A program made the position numbers and the translations under genes. Of a stretch of 64,000 nt of DNA, positions 45,618-55,178 are shown piece after piece. Every line of letters begins with the position of its first letter. Position 1 is the first letter of the stretch. This stretch comes from Rhodanobacteraceae bacterium. Its GTDB lineage: Bacteria > Pseudomonadota > Gammaproteobacteria > Xanthomonadales > SZUA-5. Below the pieces are notes generated by a model. The model had not been told where the DNA came from. It made no database searches and saw nothing but the letters and a program-made list of their open reading frames with translations. Where the stretch lies: NCBI GenBank assembly GCA_024234055.1, contig JACKOW010000003.1:310001-374000 (forward strand), written 5' to 3'.

Positions 45618-47768
45618 ATGATGCATTCATGCCTTTGGCAATGGCCTTGTGTGGCCGTCCTTGCGCTGATCGGCGGCGTTGCTGACGCGAGCGGCAGCAA
45701 CGACACCAGAATGCTCGACGAGCAGGGTCACCGCGCGACGCGGCCGTCGTCGGCAACCACGGCCGATACACCGCCGCGGGCCGCGCTCGCTACCGGCTCA
45801 TGGCGGGGGCTGGGTCCAAACGGTGGCGATGTGGCCGATGTTGCGGCATCGCCGGTTGCGCCTGGTGTAGTTCTGGCTGGGCTCTCGCCCGCCAGTGGTC
45901 CTGGAGCCCTCTATCGCTCGACCGACGACGGCGCCAACTGGACAAGGCTGGCGTATCCCGCCGGTGTGGGTGTCAACGATATTGAGTTCGCTGTCGATGG
46001 CACCGCGTACATCGGAACCAACGGTGGGCTCTTGCGCAGCTTCGACCATGGTCAGCACTGGAGCCTGATTGATCTTGGAATTGGCGTGAACCAAGTGGTG
46101 CTGGATGTCACGCTGGTTCCAACCGTTCCCCAGACCATCTGGTTGGCACTGGCGAATCCGAACGGAAATCAGCCCATAGTACTTTTGCGCTCCACCAACG
46201 CGGGCGGTAGCTGGTCGAATCGCACTCCAGCGCTGACGGCGCCCCTTTACGCGAGCGGGATCGCCGTCGACCCTGCAAACCCCAATACAGTCATGGCTAC
46301 GTTCAAGGGTGAGTTTTTTGGCGGCGCGGTTTGGGTTTCGACCGATGGCGGCGAGCAATGGGCGGATCGCAGTGCCGGCTTGCCCAACAGCCCGATCAAC
46401 ACTGTCGTCCACGACGGCAGCCGATTCCTGGTTGGCGGAGGTCGGCTGTTCGGCTCGCAGTTCGTGGGCCTCTACGCTACGACCAACCTCGGTCTGCAAT
46501 GGACACCTGTGCATGACGGAAGCTGGCCGGAGCTTGCAGCGGAGTCAATAGCCATCGACCCGAGCAATCCGGCCGTGATACTCGTGGCCACATCCAGCCA
46601 TGGGGTCAATCGTTCCATCAACGGTGGCCAGAGCTGGCAGACGGAGATCGGATCCACCGCCGGATTGTTCACGCGAGCGGTACGCTTCGCACCGGGCAGC
46701 TCAACGCACGTGTTGCTGGGCGCCAGTTCCACCGGCGTGCTGCGTTCGCTGAACGCCGGCGCAAGCTTCGTCATTTCGTCGGCCGGCATGAGCGAGCTGA
46801 ATATGACTGCCATCCAGAGCAACCCTCTGAATCCGGAGGAGATCGCGGCTTCCTTCTCTGGTGAGAACAATGGTGGTGTGTACACCTCGATCGACGGCGG
46901 AGCCAACTGGATCCTGGAGCCGCTGCCGCCCACGCGATACGAAGCGGTCGGCTTTGCGCCAGACGGCAGGCTGTATGCCGCGTCGACCGGTCCGACTTCG
47001 GTAGCCACCGAGGGCCTTTATCGACGCGAGGGCAATGGCATCTGGACGCCGCTGGGACCCGATCAGGGCCCGTTCTTCGAAACCAACATCCTCGCGATTG
47101 CTTTCGATCCGGACAATCCGCAGGCGATCCTGATCGGCGGCGCCGATTCGGGCAATGTCCAAGGCTACGAGGCGACGATATGGCGCTCCGAGGATGCCGG
47201 CGCCAGTTGGAGCAAGCGCTTTGAGGCGCAGTCCGGCGACACCGTCCGCGGCCTGCAGATGCGCAGCGGCGGCACTGCCGTTGCCGTTGTCGACGGTTAT
47301 ACGGATCCACAGCAGGGTGGCGCGTTGCGCTCCACCAACAGCGGTCTCGATTGGCTGCCAGCGTTGCAGGGACTGCCCGGCTTCGCACGTCTTGGGCGCG
47401 TGTGCCTGAGGGCGGACAACCAGTTCATGCTCGCCGTATGGACCAGCTTCCTCGCCAGCGCGCGGGTCTATCGCAGCGCGGATGGGGCCAGCTGGGACGC
47501 CACGGGCTGGACCGGGCCGGTCACCACCGGCATAGCCTGCGATCCGATTGACACCAATCGGCTATATCTATCGCTGCAGGATGCGCCCTGGGTGCTGCGG
47601 TCAGACGACAAGGGCGAATCGTTCGCGCCCTTCGGTGCTGGGCTGGTCGGCATCAACCGCACCCGGGACTTGAGTATCGCTGGCACACGCCTGCTGCTGG
47701 CCACGACGAACGGCGCCTTCGACACCGATCTGGACCGGCTGCATGTCGACGGCTTTGAGAATCCCTGA
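45618..47768 (+). CDS. Secreted BNR/sortilin-like beta-propeller protein with DGFE tail
   Basis: A 716-aa exported protein. The signal peptide is MMHSCLWQWPCVAVLALIGGVADA. About 12 BNR/VPS10-like blades follow, with the repeated pattern S-x-D-x-G-x-x-W (STDDGANWTRL, STDGGEQWADR, SINGGQSWQTE, SEDAGASWSKR, STNSGLDWLPA). It ends DRLHVDGFENP, a short tail with the DGFE motif also found, as NGFEE, at the end of the protein at 24655. ATG 45618 is chosen because GGAG lies about 9 nt upstream and it begins the signal peptide. Probably surface or secreted; ligand unknown. Confidence 0.78.
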   Translation: MMHSCLWQWPCVAVLALIGGVADASGSNDTRMLDEQGHRATRPSSATTADTPPRAALATGSWRGLGPNGGDVADVAASPVAPGVVLAGLSPASGPGALYRSTDDGANWTRLAYPAGVGVNDIEFAVDGTAYIGTNGGLLRSFDHGQHWSLIDLGIGVNQVVLDVTLVPTVPQTIWLALANPNGNQPIVLLRSTNAGGSWSNRTPALTAPLYASGIAVDPANPNTVMATFKGEFFGGAVWVSTDGGEQWADRSAGLPNSPINTVVHDGSRFLVGGGRLFGSQFVGLYATTNLGLQWTPVHDGSWPELAAESIAIDPSNPAVILVATSSHGVNRSINGGQSWQTEIGSTAGLFTRAVRFAPGSSTHVLLGASSTGVLRSLNAGASFVISSAGMSELNMTAIQSNPLNPEEIAASFSGENNGGVYTSIDGGANWILEPLPPTRYEAVGFAPDGRLYAASTGPTSVATEGLYRREGNGIWTPLGPDQGPFFETNILAIAFDPDNPQAILIGGADSGNVQGYEATIWRSEDAGASWSKRFEAQSGDTVRGLQMRSGGTAVAVVDGYTDPQQGGALRSTNSGLDWLPALQGLPGFARLGRVCLRADNQFMLAVWTSFLASARVYRSADGASWDATGWTGPVTTGIACDPIDTNRLYLSLQDAPWVLRSDDKGESFAPFGAGLVGINRTRDLSIAGTRLLLATTNGAFDTDLDRLHVDGFENP

Positions 47769-48242
47769 AGATCCTTGCAACCAGGCTTCCGGTGGCGCCA
47801 ACCCCTGCGCTCGAGAAAACTGCCTTGTGGCGGCTTGTCGTCCGTCAGCGACATAGGTCACGTTGGCCGCGCAGCGGTGTACGTGGCGCCGACGTCAGCG
47901 GGCATCGGGCGAAACCTCAGGCGGGCTAGTGCGCCTCCGGTGTCGCCCCGGGCGATTTGCTGAATCGTGTACCCAGGCTCTTGCGCATGGCATCCAGACC
48001 TTCGCTTCGACCCACAAGCTTTTGCAATCCATAGCCTTGCACCACTACCGACATCGCATGCGCTGCCCAAGGCGAAATCGGTGACATTGCCACGCTCAAA
48101 CCAGCGAGCCGCCTGTCGTAGGATGCCGGCAAGCAAAGCGAAACGCATCGATCGAGATTGAGGGCAATCGACCCGATAGGTGCGCTTCGTGCCCCAACGC
48201 ATGCTGCGCGCGCCAAGCTGACGAGCATTCAAGGAGTCTCAG
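47769..48242. repeat. Intergenic repeat region
   Basis: Holds a TAGGTCACGTTG-type copy (47853-47885). At 48130-48215 there is a GCGAAACGCATCGATCGAGATTG...CCCCAACGCATGCTGCG unit that recurs in diverged form at 49835-49915. AAGGAG at 48230 serves the next gene. No other gene was seen. Confidence 0.6.
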
Positions 48243-49604
48243 ATGACCGACACCGCGGATGCGCTCGCGGAGCAATGGAATGCGTTGGGACGGCAGCATG
48301 CCGCAGAGGTGCAGGCCCGTCTGGCGCGTTTTCATCGGGGCGAGGTCGAGGACCCAGAGCTCCCCGCGGATCCGCGTGATGCGGCCATGGCCAATCAAGT
48401 GCTGCATGCCGTGACCGTGATGAATCAGCAAGGGCGCTGGCGCGAGGCGCGTGGGCGCTTCGATCCAGCGCACGCACCATTCATTCCCCATCTCGGCAAG
48501 GAGGGCCTGCCCTTCGTGATCGCGTTGGGCCCGGACGAGGCGCTGTTTCGCCGCGGCAGCTGCTATCAGGCCGGCCATTTGTGGCACGTCTGCGGCGAGA
48601 AGCTCACGCCCTTGCCCACACTGATCGCTGCAGCCATCTCACCGGACCGCAGTCGTTTGGCGGTTGCGGACACTGGCGGGGTCCGCATTTTCTTGGGTTG
48701 GGGTGGAGCTGAGGTGGCACGTTTGCCGTGGCCATCGTCTGAACAGATGGTTCCCGCGTGGGTGCCATCAGCGTTGCGCTCGCGCTACGACGTGGAGCCG
48801 CCAGAGAAAAATCTCAAAACCTTGTGCGTGTCGAACTCCGGCTTGCGGGTGGCAGTGGCCAACGGCAACGGAGTCCTGGTCGGCACGGTGCGGGAAGGCG
48901 GGCCGTCCTGGCGGCTGGCGATGCCCTTCGACGATGAGCCGGACGATTTCATCATGGAGAGTCTCGACGAGGACAGCGCCGGATTCTCCGCCGACATGGT
49001 GCATGTGGCCCTGTCAGGCGATGGTCGCTTCCTCGCCTGCGGCACGCAGTGCGACGGCCACCATCTGCTGGCGCTGGATGATGACGGCCGGGCGTCGAGA
49101 TGGGCGCAGGTTGGGCATCTTTCCGAGTATCCGCACCATGCCTGCTTCTCCCACGACGCCAGGTGGGTGGCGCTGAACTCCTGCCACTTCTACCACGGCG
49201 CAACCATCGCAGCCGACGTTTCAGCCCTGCAGGGCGCGACCACCGAAGCCTACCAACCCGACCCGCGCGCTCGCGAGATCAACAGCTATCTGCGCGTTTA
49301 CGCCGCCACCTGGCTGCCGAGGGGCGCCCTGCCGACGGGCCAGCCGGCCTTCGCATTGGCCGGCGCATCGGTCCTGACCTTGGTGACGCCGGAGGGTGCC
49401 GTGCAGGGTGAATTGATGTTCGGATCGAGCGCCAGCGGGATCGACTACTGCCCAGCGAGCCGCACGTTGGTGTTGGGCAGCTACTCCGGCTTCCTGCATT
49501 TTCTGGACCTGTCGATGACCGACCCAAACGCGCCAGGATGGCAGCCCCCCAGAGAAACCAAGCGCTGGTGTTTTCTGCCAGATCGAGCACCCCTGCAGTG
49601 GTAG
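48243..49604 (+). CDS. Hypothetical WD40-like protein
   Basis: A 453-aa cytoplasmic protein (no signal peptide). An N-terminal helical part of ~60 residues is followed by propeller-like strands (AAAISPDRSRLAVADTGGVRIF; LCVSNSGLRVAVANGNGVLVG; VALSGDGRFLACGTQCDG; ACFSHDARWVALNS). This pattern suits a WD40-like or quinoprotein-like fold, though no canonical WD pairs are present. AAGGAG seven nt upstream makes the start secure. No operon partner. Function unknown; placed between the two 446-bp repeats. Confidence 0.62.
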   Translation: MTDTADALAEQWNALGRQHAAEVQARLARFHRGEVEDPELPADPRDAAMANQVLHAVTVMNQQGRWREARGRFDPAHAPFIPHLGKEGLPFVIALGPDEALFRRGSCYQAGHLWHVCGEKLTPLPTLIAAAISPDRSRLAVADTGGVRIFLGWGGAEVARLPWPSSEQMVPAWVPSALRSRYDVEPPEKNLKTLCVSNSGLRVAVANGNGVLVGTVREGGPSWRLAMPFDDEPDDFIMESLDEDSAGFSADMVHVALSGDGRFLACGTQCDGHHLLALDDDGRASRWAQVGHLSEYPHHACFSHDARWVALNSCHFYHGATIAADVSALQGATTEAYQPDPRAREINSYLRVYAATWLPRGALPTGQPAFALAGASVLTLVTPEGAVQGELMFGSSASGIDYCPASRTLVLGSYSGFLHFLDLSMTDPNAPGWQPPRETKRWCFLPDRAPLQW

Positions 49605-49920
49605 GCGGTGGCGCGGGCGTCAGCAAGCAACCCGCGTAAGTCATCTATGGACTCCTCCTCGGGCGCAACCGGTCTTTGCTGGCGGATAGAGAGCAACGCG
49701 AAGGCACTGCGGCATCGTGGTTGGGGGCCGTCGTCCCCGAGCCGGAATGGGTCGTTCGCACCAAAGCTGCCTATCGGATTCTCGGCACATGAATTCCGCT
49801 TTACGTGTGGGTATCCGTAGCCTGGGCAGGATGTCGGTGAGCGCAGCGAACCGCATCGGTCGGGATAGAGGGCGATGGACACGACAGATGCGTTTCGTGC
49901 CTCAACGCATCCTACGCGGG
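49605..49920. repeat. Intergenic repeat region before repeat copy 2
   Basis: No gene. At 49828-49915 is a REP-like unit (GAGCGCAGCGAACCGCATCG ... GCCTCAACGCATCCTACGCG) related to 48130-48215. It directly abuts the left end of the duplicated 446-bp segment. Confidence 0.6.
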
Positions 49921-50366
49921 CTGATTGAATCCGAGCCCGCTGCCGACCGTGAGATGCTGGCAGACGAAAGCCCCCGGCGAACTGCCATGCGCAGCGCACT
50001 CGATACGAGAATCATCGGCATGCCCGCTCATTCCGGCCCTCCGCTGGAACTGAGCGTCATCCCCTCGCCGTCCGGCCCACACACCTTGGCCATTCTCACC
50101 TCACTCGTCCAACAGCCCGCATTTCCGCTGAAGTCGATGAAATCATATGCCAGCCAGTTGGAACTCGCGCACCCGGGACTTCCCAGCCAGAACCGCACTC
50201 GACAAGAACATTTTGCCAGCGGACGCCGCCGCCTGATCGATCGACCAAGCCGCATCCTGCATGCGTGCATTCGCCGCCAGTTCCATAGGTTGGCGGTGAG
50301 CGCAGCGAACTCCAACGCGAAGGCGCCACGAAACGCGAATGTTGTGGTTCACTGCGCTCACCACAG
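49921..50366. repeat. 446-bp direct repeat, copy 2 (with 5' gene fragment)
   Basis: Copy of 44791-45236 with no gaps. On the minus strand, 50031-49921 is a fragment of the 255-aa gene (start codon plus ~37 codons, then cut). The right end stops 47 bp before the gajA-like start, so any promoter for the defence pair must lie in or near this copy. Confidence 0.88.
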
Positions 50367-50413
50367 CCAATGAGGGCTGATGGTCCAACAGCGAATTGCA
50401 CACAGGGGATACG

Positions 50414-52117
50414 ATGAAGATCAGAAAGCTGAAGATCCTTAACTTCAGGGGTATCAATCAGCTTGAATGGGACCTCCCAGACGAGAGGACCTTTTGCCTC
50501 ATTGGCAAGGGCGATTCCATGAAGACGACGGTTCTTGAAGCTATTCGCTGCGTGTTCAGTCCACAATGGAATCATGCGTTCAATGATTCCGACCTCCACC
50601 AATGCAGAAGCGACAATTCGATCCAGATCGAGGTTGTTATCGGAGATTTGCTTCCCGAGTTCTGCGCGGAACAGAAGTACGGCGGGCACCTGCGCGGTTG
50701 GAGCAAGAGCCACAGCAAGCTGAACGACGAGCCGGAGGACGACGACGAACCGGTTCTCAGCATCCGGCTCTCCGTATCCAGGGACCTTGAACCCAAATGG
50801 AAGGTGGTTACCGACCGCAATCCCGACGGGGTCGACTTTAAGGCGACCGATCGCGCCAAGGTTGGTGTCGGCTTGATTGGCACGTATAGCGAGAAGCAGC
50901 TCACCTGGGCCACGGGTACGGCGCTAGCGAGGATCACCGAATCGGACAGCCTGAACGAATCACTCGTCGAGGCGACGCGTGCGGCAAGAAGCTCGCTAGA
51001 CAGCCAGAGGGCACTGGTCTTAAAGAAGTTCGATGCCGCAGCGACCAAATCGGAGCAGGTCGCCAAGGGTCTTGGAGTTCCTGTAGGACATGGATACAAA
51101 GCGCACCTCGATCTCAATGCGATCAGCATCCGGATCGGCGGCCTGAGTCTGCACGATGGAGACATTCCCCTGAGGCAACTGGGACTTGGGTCAAGGCGCA
51201 TGCTGCTGTGTGGCATCCAACAGGAAAGCCTCGCAGAACAGCACATCACCTTGTTCGACGAAGTCGAATACGGGCTGGAGCCGCACCGAATAGCACGCCT
51301 GATAAAGCACATTCGTGATGACCAGAATGGGCAGTACTTCCTGACAACACACTCTCCGGCCGTGCTGCGCGAGTTGACGGTGGAACACCTATACGTGATG
51401 CACAAGCAAGAAGACTTTATCCGCGTGGTTCCCGCCGCAGGCAAGGAACTGGAAGGGCTGAATATCCAGGGCCATATCCGGTCCAGCGCGGAAGCATTCC
51501 TGTCCCGAAAGGTGGTCGTCTGTGAAGGCGCAACTGAGGTTGGATTCCTGCGTGGCATCGACAATCTGTGGTCCGCGAAAGGACGGCTGCCGTTTTCATA
51601 CTTAGGCGTGGTCGCGCTAGACGCGCATGGCGCGAGCAAGGTCAAAGGACTTGCAACAGGATTCAAGGCCCTGCACTACGATGTCATGGTGCTCGCCGAT
51701 GGTGACGCGCAGAACCAGTTCTCCGATCAAGATGCAGTGGACTTGAATGGGAAAGGTGTCGCCGTGGTCATGTGGGCGGACAGGCTTTCGATCGAGCAAA
51801 AGGCAATGGTCGACCTGCCTTGGGCACAGGTACTGGCGAGCGCCAAGCTTGCGCAGGAATTTGGATTCCCGGTCCAAGACCAGGTCCGGTCGAAGCACCA
51901 CGTCCAGCTCGATAAGGACATCGGCAAGTGGCAGGAATCCGATGATCTGCGCAAGGCCATTGGCGATGCCGCGAAATCGTCAAATTGGTTCAAGAACATC
52001 ACGCACGGCGACCGATGGGCGCAAGCCATCTTCACCGCGTTCGAGGACGCCACATTCCAGCAGAAGGAATTAGCGACCAAGCTGAGCCAGTTGCGCGCAT
52101 GGGTAGACAATGGATGA
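50414..52117 (+). CDS. Gabija-like GajA: OLD-family ATPase/Toprim nuclease
   Basis: A 567-aa protein, close to GajA length. An N-terminal ABC-type ATPase region has MKIRKLKILNFRGI and an unusual Walker A, GKGDSMKTT (residues 31-39), lacking the glycine before lysine. LGLGSRRMLLCGIQQ follows, then Walker B LFDEVEYGLEPHR (~280) and the H-loop TTHSPAVLRE. The C-terminal Toprim domain has VVVCEGATEVGFLRGI (catalytic Glu ~370) and VLADGDAQNQ (Asp pair ~427). In Gabija, GajA is an ATP/nucleotide-sensing DNA nicking nuclease that defends against phage. AGGGGA precedes the ATG. It overlaps the helicase gene by 8 nt. Confidence 0.85.
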   Translation: MKIRKLKILNFRGINQLEWDLPDERTFCLIGKGDSMKTTVLEAIRCVFSPQWNHAFNDSDLHQCRSDNSIQIEVVIGDLLPEFCAEQKYGGHLRGWSKSHSKLNDEPEDDDEPVLSIRLSVSRDLEPKWKVVTDRNPDGVDFKATDRAKVGVGLIGTYSEKQLTWATGTALARITESDSLNESLVEATRAARSSLDSQRALVLKKFDAAATKSEQVAKGLGVPVGHGYKAHLDLNAISIRIGGLSLHDGDIPLRQLGLGSRRMLLCGIQQESLAEQHITLFDEVEYGLEPHRIARLIKHIRDDQNGQYFLTTHSPAVLRELTVEHLYVMHKQEDFIRVVPAAGKELEGLNIQGHIRSSAEAFLSRKVVVCEGATEVGFLRGIDNLWSAKGRLPFSYLGVVALDAHGASKVKGLATGFKALHYDVMVLADGDAQNQFSDQDAVDLNGKGVAVVMWADRLSIEQKAMVDLPWAQVLASAKLAQEFGFPVQDQVRSKHHVQLDKDIGKWQESDDLRKAIGDAAKSSNWFKNITHGDRWAQAIFTAFEDATFQQKELATKLSQLRAWVDNG

Positions 52118-53540
52118 TGACCTGTCCAAGGTCTTAGCGGATTCCAACGGCAAGGGCTATGTCATCGCCCCTGCCGGCTACGGCAAGACCTATCTGATCG
52201 CGAAAGCAGTGCAATTGGCCACCCGTCGCCAACTGGTTCTAACGCATACCTATGCTGGGGTGAATGCGATCAGGAAGAAGATGCAGCTGCTGCGGATTTC
52301 GCCGGCGCAATACCAGATTGATACCATTGCGAGTTGGGCGCTGCGAACGTGCCTTTACTTCCCGAAGACATCGAAGTGGATGAAGGACCATCCAGCCGGG
52401 AAGGACTGGGGGAAACTCTATGCGGCTTGCTCCCTCCTTTTGGATAAGCCATTCGTGCGGCACATGATCGAGTGCTCGTACGGTGGAGTCTACGTCGATG
52501 AATATCAGGATTGCTCCCAACAACAACATGAACTCGTCGAGGCCCTGGCGAGCTTTCTTCCTTGCCGTCTGTTGGGCGACCCTATGCAGGCGATCTTCGA
52601 CTTCGGTGAGACGCCGGTCGATTGGGAGACGGCCATTTATCCCTACTACAAATGGATGGGTGAACTGAGGACGCCCTGGCGATGGAAGCTGACGGGAGCG
52701 GACGAACTCGGGCAATGGCTGAGCCAGGCGCGGGCACTTCTGGCGGAGGACAAGAAGATTCCGCTTGGCGGGCTGCTTCCAAATGGCGTTCGGAAACTCT
52801 CGGTTGATCTAAGCGACTTCAAAGATCGAAAGCGATTGAACGTGTTCTACGAATACCTTGACAGCCGGGATTCCGTGATTGCCATCCATGCCGGCGACCA
52901 GAGGTCGAAGAACAAGACACATAAGCTGGCGCAAAGCCTGGCGGGCAAGTTCTCCAGTCTGGAAGAGGTAGAGGGAAAGGACCTACATCGATTCATCAAG
53001 AAAATCGATACGGCCAAGTCACCGAGTGAGAGACTTCGATACGTGGTCGATTTTTGCAAGGCCTGCTGCAACGCGGTAGGCGGTGTCCTCACGACGGCAA
53101 CCAAGAGGGGCCAGTGGGGGAAGCCGACAAAGGCCACCAGGTGTCCTGACATTCTTGACGCGGCTAATCGCTACTTGGCAACAGGCGCTAGCGGCGATCT
53201 GACCGCATTGCTCAGCCTTATCCGAGACCGCCCTGAAGTCACGACCTATCGCCGTGATCTGCTAAATAGAATGATGGGCGTACTGCGCACATGGGAGGAG
53301 CGCTCTGGTATTACTCTCACCGAAGCAGCCAACCTGTACCAACGCGAGTTCCGATACACGGGCAGGCCTATTCGTCACAACAAGCTCATCGGCACGACCT
53401 TGTTGGTCAAGGGACTAGAGTACGACCACGCTATCATCCTTGAAGCGGAATCTATGTCCCCTAGGCATCTGTACGTAGCGCTGACGCGTGGCGCAAAATC
53501 GATCACTCTGATCACGCTAGACAATGCCATTCCACGGTGA
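52110..53540 (+). CDS. Gabija-like GajB: UvrD-family helicase
   Basis: A 476-aa superfamily 1A helicase-like protein, the size of GajB. Motifs in order are Walker A APAGYGKT (residues 20-27), VLTHTYAGVNAIRKK (motif Ia), VYVDEYQDCSQQQ (motif II, ~128), LLGDPMQAIFDF (motif III), LLVKGLEYDHAIIL (motif V) and LYVALTRGAKSITLI (motif VI). Overlap with the nuclease gene implies coupled translation. In characterised Gabija, GajB interacts with GajA and responds to DNA ends during infection. Codon use and GC are lower than in the core genes, consistent with horizontal acquisition. Confidence 0.87.
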   Translation: MDDDLSKVLADSNGKGYVIAPAGYGKTYLIAKAVQLATRRQLVLTHTYAGVNAIRKKMQLLRISPAQYQIDTIASWALRTCLYFPKTSKWMKDHPAGKDWGKLYAACSLLLDKPFVRHMIECSYGGVYVDEYQDCSQQQHELVEALASFLPCRLLGDPMQAIFDFGETPVDWETAIYPYYKWMGELRTPWRWKLTGADELGQWLSQARALLAEDKKIPLGGLLPNGVRKLSVDLSDFKDRKRLNVFYEYLDSRDSVIAIHAGDQRSKNKTHKLAQSLAGKFSSLEEVEGKDLHRFIKKIDTAKSPSERLRYVVDFCKACCNAVGGVLTTATKRGQWGKPTKATRCPDILDAANRYLATGASGDLTALLSLIRDRPEVTTYRRDLLNRMMGVLRTWEERSGITLTEAANLYQREFRYTGRPIRHNKLIGTTLLVKGLEYDHAIILEAESMSPRHLYVALTRGAKSITLITLDNAIPR

Positions 53541-53809
53541 AGGTGTCTCAAGGCGTGCGTCTCGCTTTGCAAAGGCTCATTTCACTTTTCCTTGGAAACT
53601 CCGGCACCACCTGCACAACCCCGACGCCCACGAGCAATGCCCATCGTCTTCGATCCACCGAGTTCTTTACGCATGTTTGAAACGTCTGCGGGATTCAGGA
53701 CACCCAAGTGAACGACCGCGCCGACAAGGGTTCGCGGAAGCAATCTGGGTGTCCAGAACTCCCGTCCTAACTGACTGCAAGTCAACCTTCGAACTGGCAT
53801 GCTTTCGAG

Positions 53810-54955
53810 ATGGACGATCTTGCGCCTGAAACCGTTGCATGTCTGGACTCTGCGCATTGGGGCCAGTTGCTGGCAGCCTTAGGCTCAACGCAGACACGGC
53901 CCCAGGCGCTGGTCCGCCTGTCGGCGTTCGCCGCACAGGGCGGAATGCTGGCTCTTACGTTTCACCACATCCTTGAATTGGCCCAGCACGAAAACACCGA
54001 GAAGGTGAAAGTCCGATTCGAAGCGCTCTGCGAGCTGGGGCCGCTGCGTGTGGTGTCCGCTATCACTGTCGACGGCCCCGGCTCCATCGTGGACTTGGTA
54101 GCCCTGGAATTGATGGCAGCTTTGAAGTCGCCCGACGCCAACGCGACATCCGTTGCCGACTTAGTCTGGCCAAATGCGCTGGCGACCGCGACCGGGGCGC
54201 AGGTTAGCGATTGGGTACTTCCTCAACTCGACGTCCTTCGGACCCACCTCACCGCGGACGCCGCCCGCAGGCGAGCTGTTTCCGCGCTCTCCCAATCCGT
54301 CGTACTCGACCGTTCAAAAGAACGACTGATGCCCAACGTCCGCCTGGTTTCGCCGCACCAAGCCAAAGCGAACTTGGCTTCACTGGAGAAGCGCTTGACC
54401 GCGGAAGTTGTAAGTCGTCGCGACCCGCGCGCATCAGAGAGTGAAGCTGCCTCTTCTGCAGCTGAATTCGTTCGCGAACTCACGATTGATGCAGACGCCA
54501 TTGCAGCGCACGGTAACCATTGGGAAGGATTGCTTGCGCGGGCGGGCGTGAGCGCGCAGGACGTAGCCGGGATGCGATACGTCAGCGAGGCAGTTGACTT
54601 GGCGCAGTTTAGGAAGCAGGTCGAAATAGCGGCCTATCATCTTGGGGTGTCCGCGGAAGAACTTTGCCGCGTACGCCCCGAGCAATTTCCCACATGGCTC
54701 ATACACCGCGCTTACAACGCGCACCGACAGTTGGCAACCACAACTCGGGCGAGTGATTTGGGGGATCTTCACCTACTCAGTCATGCGCCCTACATGGATG
54801 CCCTGTTCGTGGACAAACGAACGCACGAGAACGTTCGGCGTATCCGGCAGAAGGACGCGAATGCGGGCGTTTTCCTTCAATCGGTTGTGCGAGCGGGTTC
54901 GTGGGAAGAAGCGTTGGTGCTTCCTCTGAGCTCGACACGCCCTGGCAAGACCTGA
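53810..54955 (+). CDS. Uncharacterised 381-aa protein downstream of the Gabija-like pair
   Basis: No family recognised with confidence. The first half is helical (HWGQLLAALGSTQTRPQALVRLSAFAAQGGMLALTFHHILELAQHE). The last third contains GDLHLLSHAPYMDALFVDKRTHENVRRI, which has the spaced acidic residues (D...D..DK) seen in PIN-like nuclease domains; this is only a resemblance. No membrane segment. It lies 269 bp after the helicase gene on the same strand, without a visible terminator between, so it could be an accessory part of the defence locus or an independent gene. SD is weak. Confidence 0.6.
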   Translation: MDDLAPETVACLDSAHWGQLLAALGSTQTRPQALVRLSAFAAQGGMLALTFHHILELAQHENTEKVKVRFEALCELGPLRVVSAITVDGPGSIVDLVALELMAALKSPDANATSVADLVWPNALATATGAQVSDWVLPQLDVLRTHLTADAARRRAVSALSQSVVLDRSKERLMPNVRLVSPHQAKANLASLEKRLTAEVVSRRDPRASESEAASSAAEFVRELTIDADAIAAHGNHWEGLLARAGVSAQDVAGMRYVSEAVDLAQFRKQVEIAAYHLGVSAEELCRVRPEQFPTWLIHRAYNAHRQLATTTRASDLGDLHLLSHAPYMDALFVDKRTHENVRRIRQKDANAGVFLQSVVRAGSWEEALVLPLSSTRPGKT

Positions 54956-55178
54956 AGCAACAAGCAAGCCTGCGTAGGGCGGGTTCTTCGGTAGGATGAA
55001 CCCGCACATGCTTCATCGTGCGGATTCCACCGCTTGCCGCGGTTGTTTGCGCAAATTGGAGGTTTGTGGCGTCTCCGACGGTGGAATCCGCCTACGCTGA
55101 CATATCCTATGGAGGGCGCGAAGTCGTGGGCGGGTTCCACGTGACTGGCGAATACCCGCTTGCGCTTGAGGAGGGAGA
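54956..55178. repeat. Intergenic palindromic repeat
   Basis: Facing GCGGATTCCACCG (55020) and CGGTGGAATCCGCCTACG (55079), preceded by GTAGGGCGGGTTC and GATGAACCCGC phrases, form a nested REP-like structure. GAGGAGGGA at 55168 is the SD of the next gene. Confidence 0.65.

Noticed and set aside
53698..53754. Inverted repeat GGACACCCA...TGGGTGTCC between helicase and 381-aa genes
   Set aside because: Nine-bp arms with a ~39-nt spacer and no T-run; too weak to call a terminator or operator.
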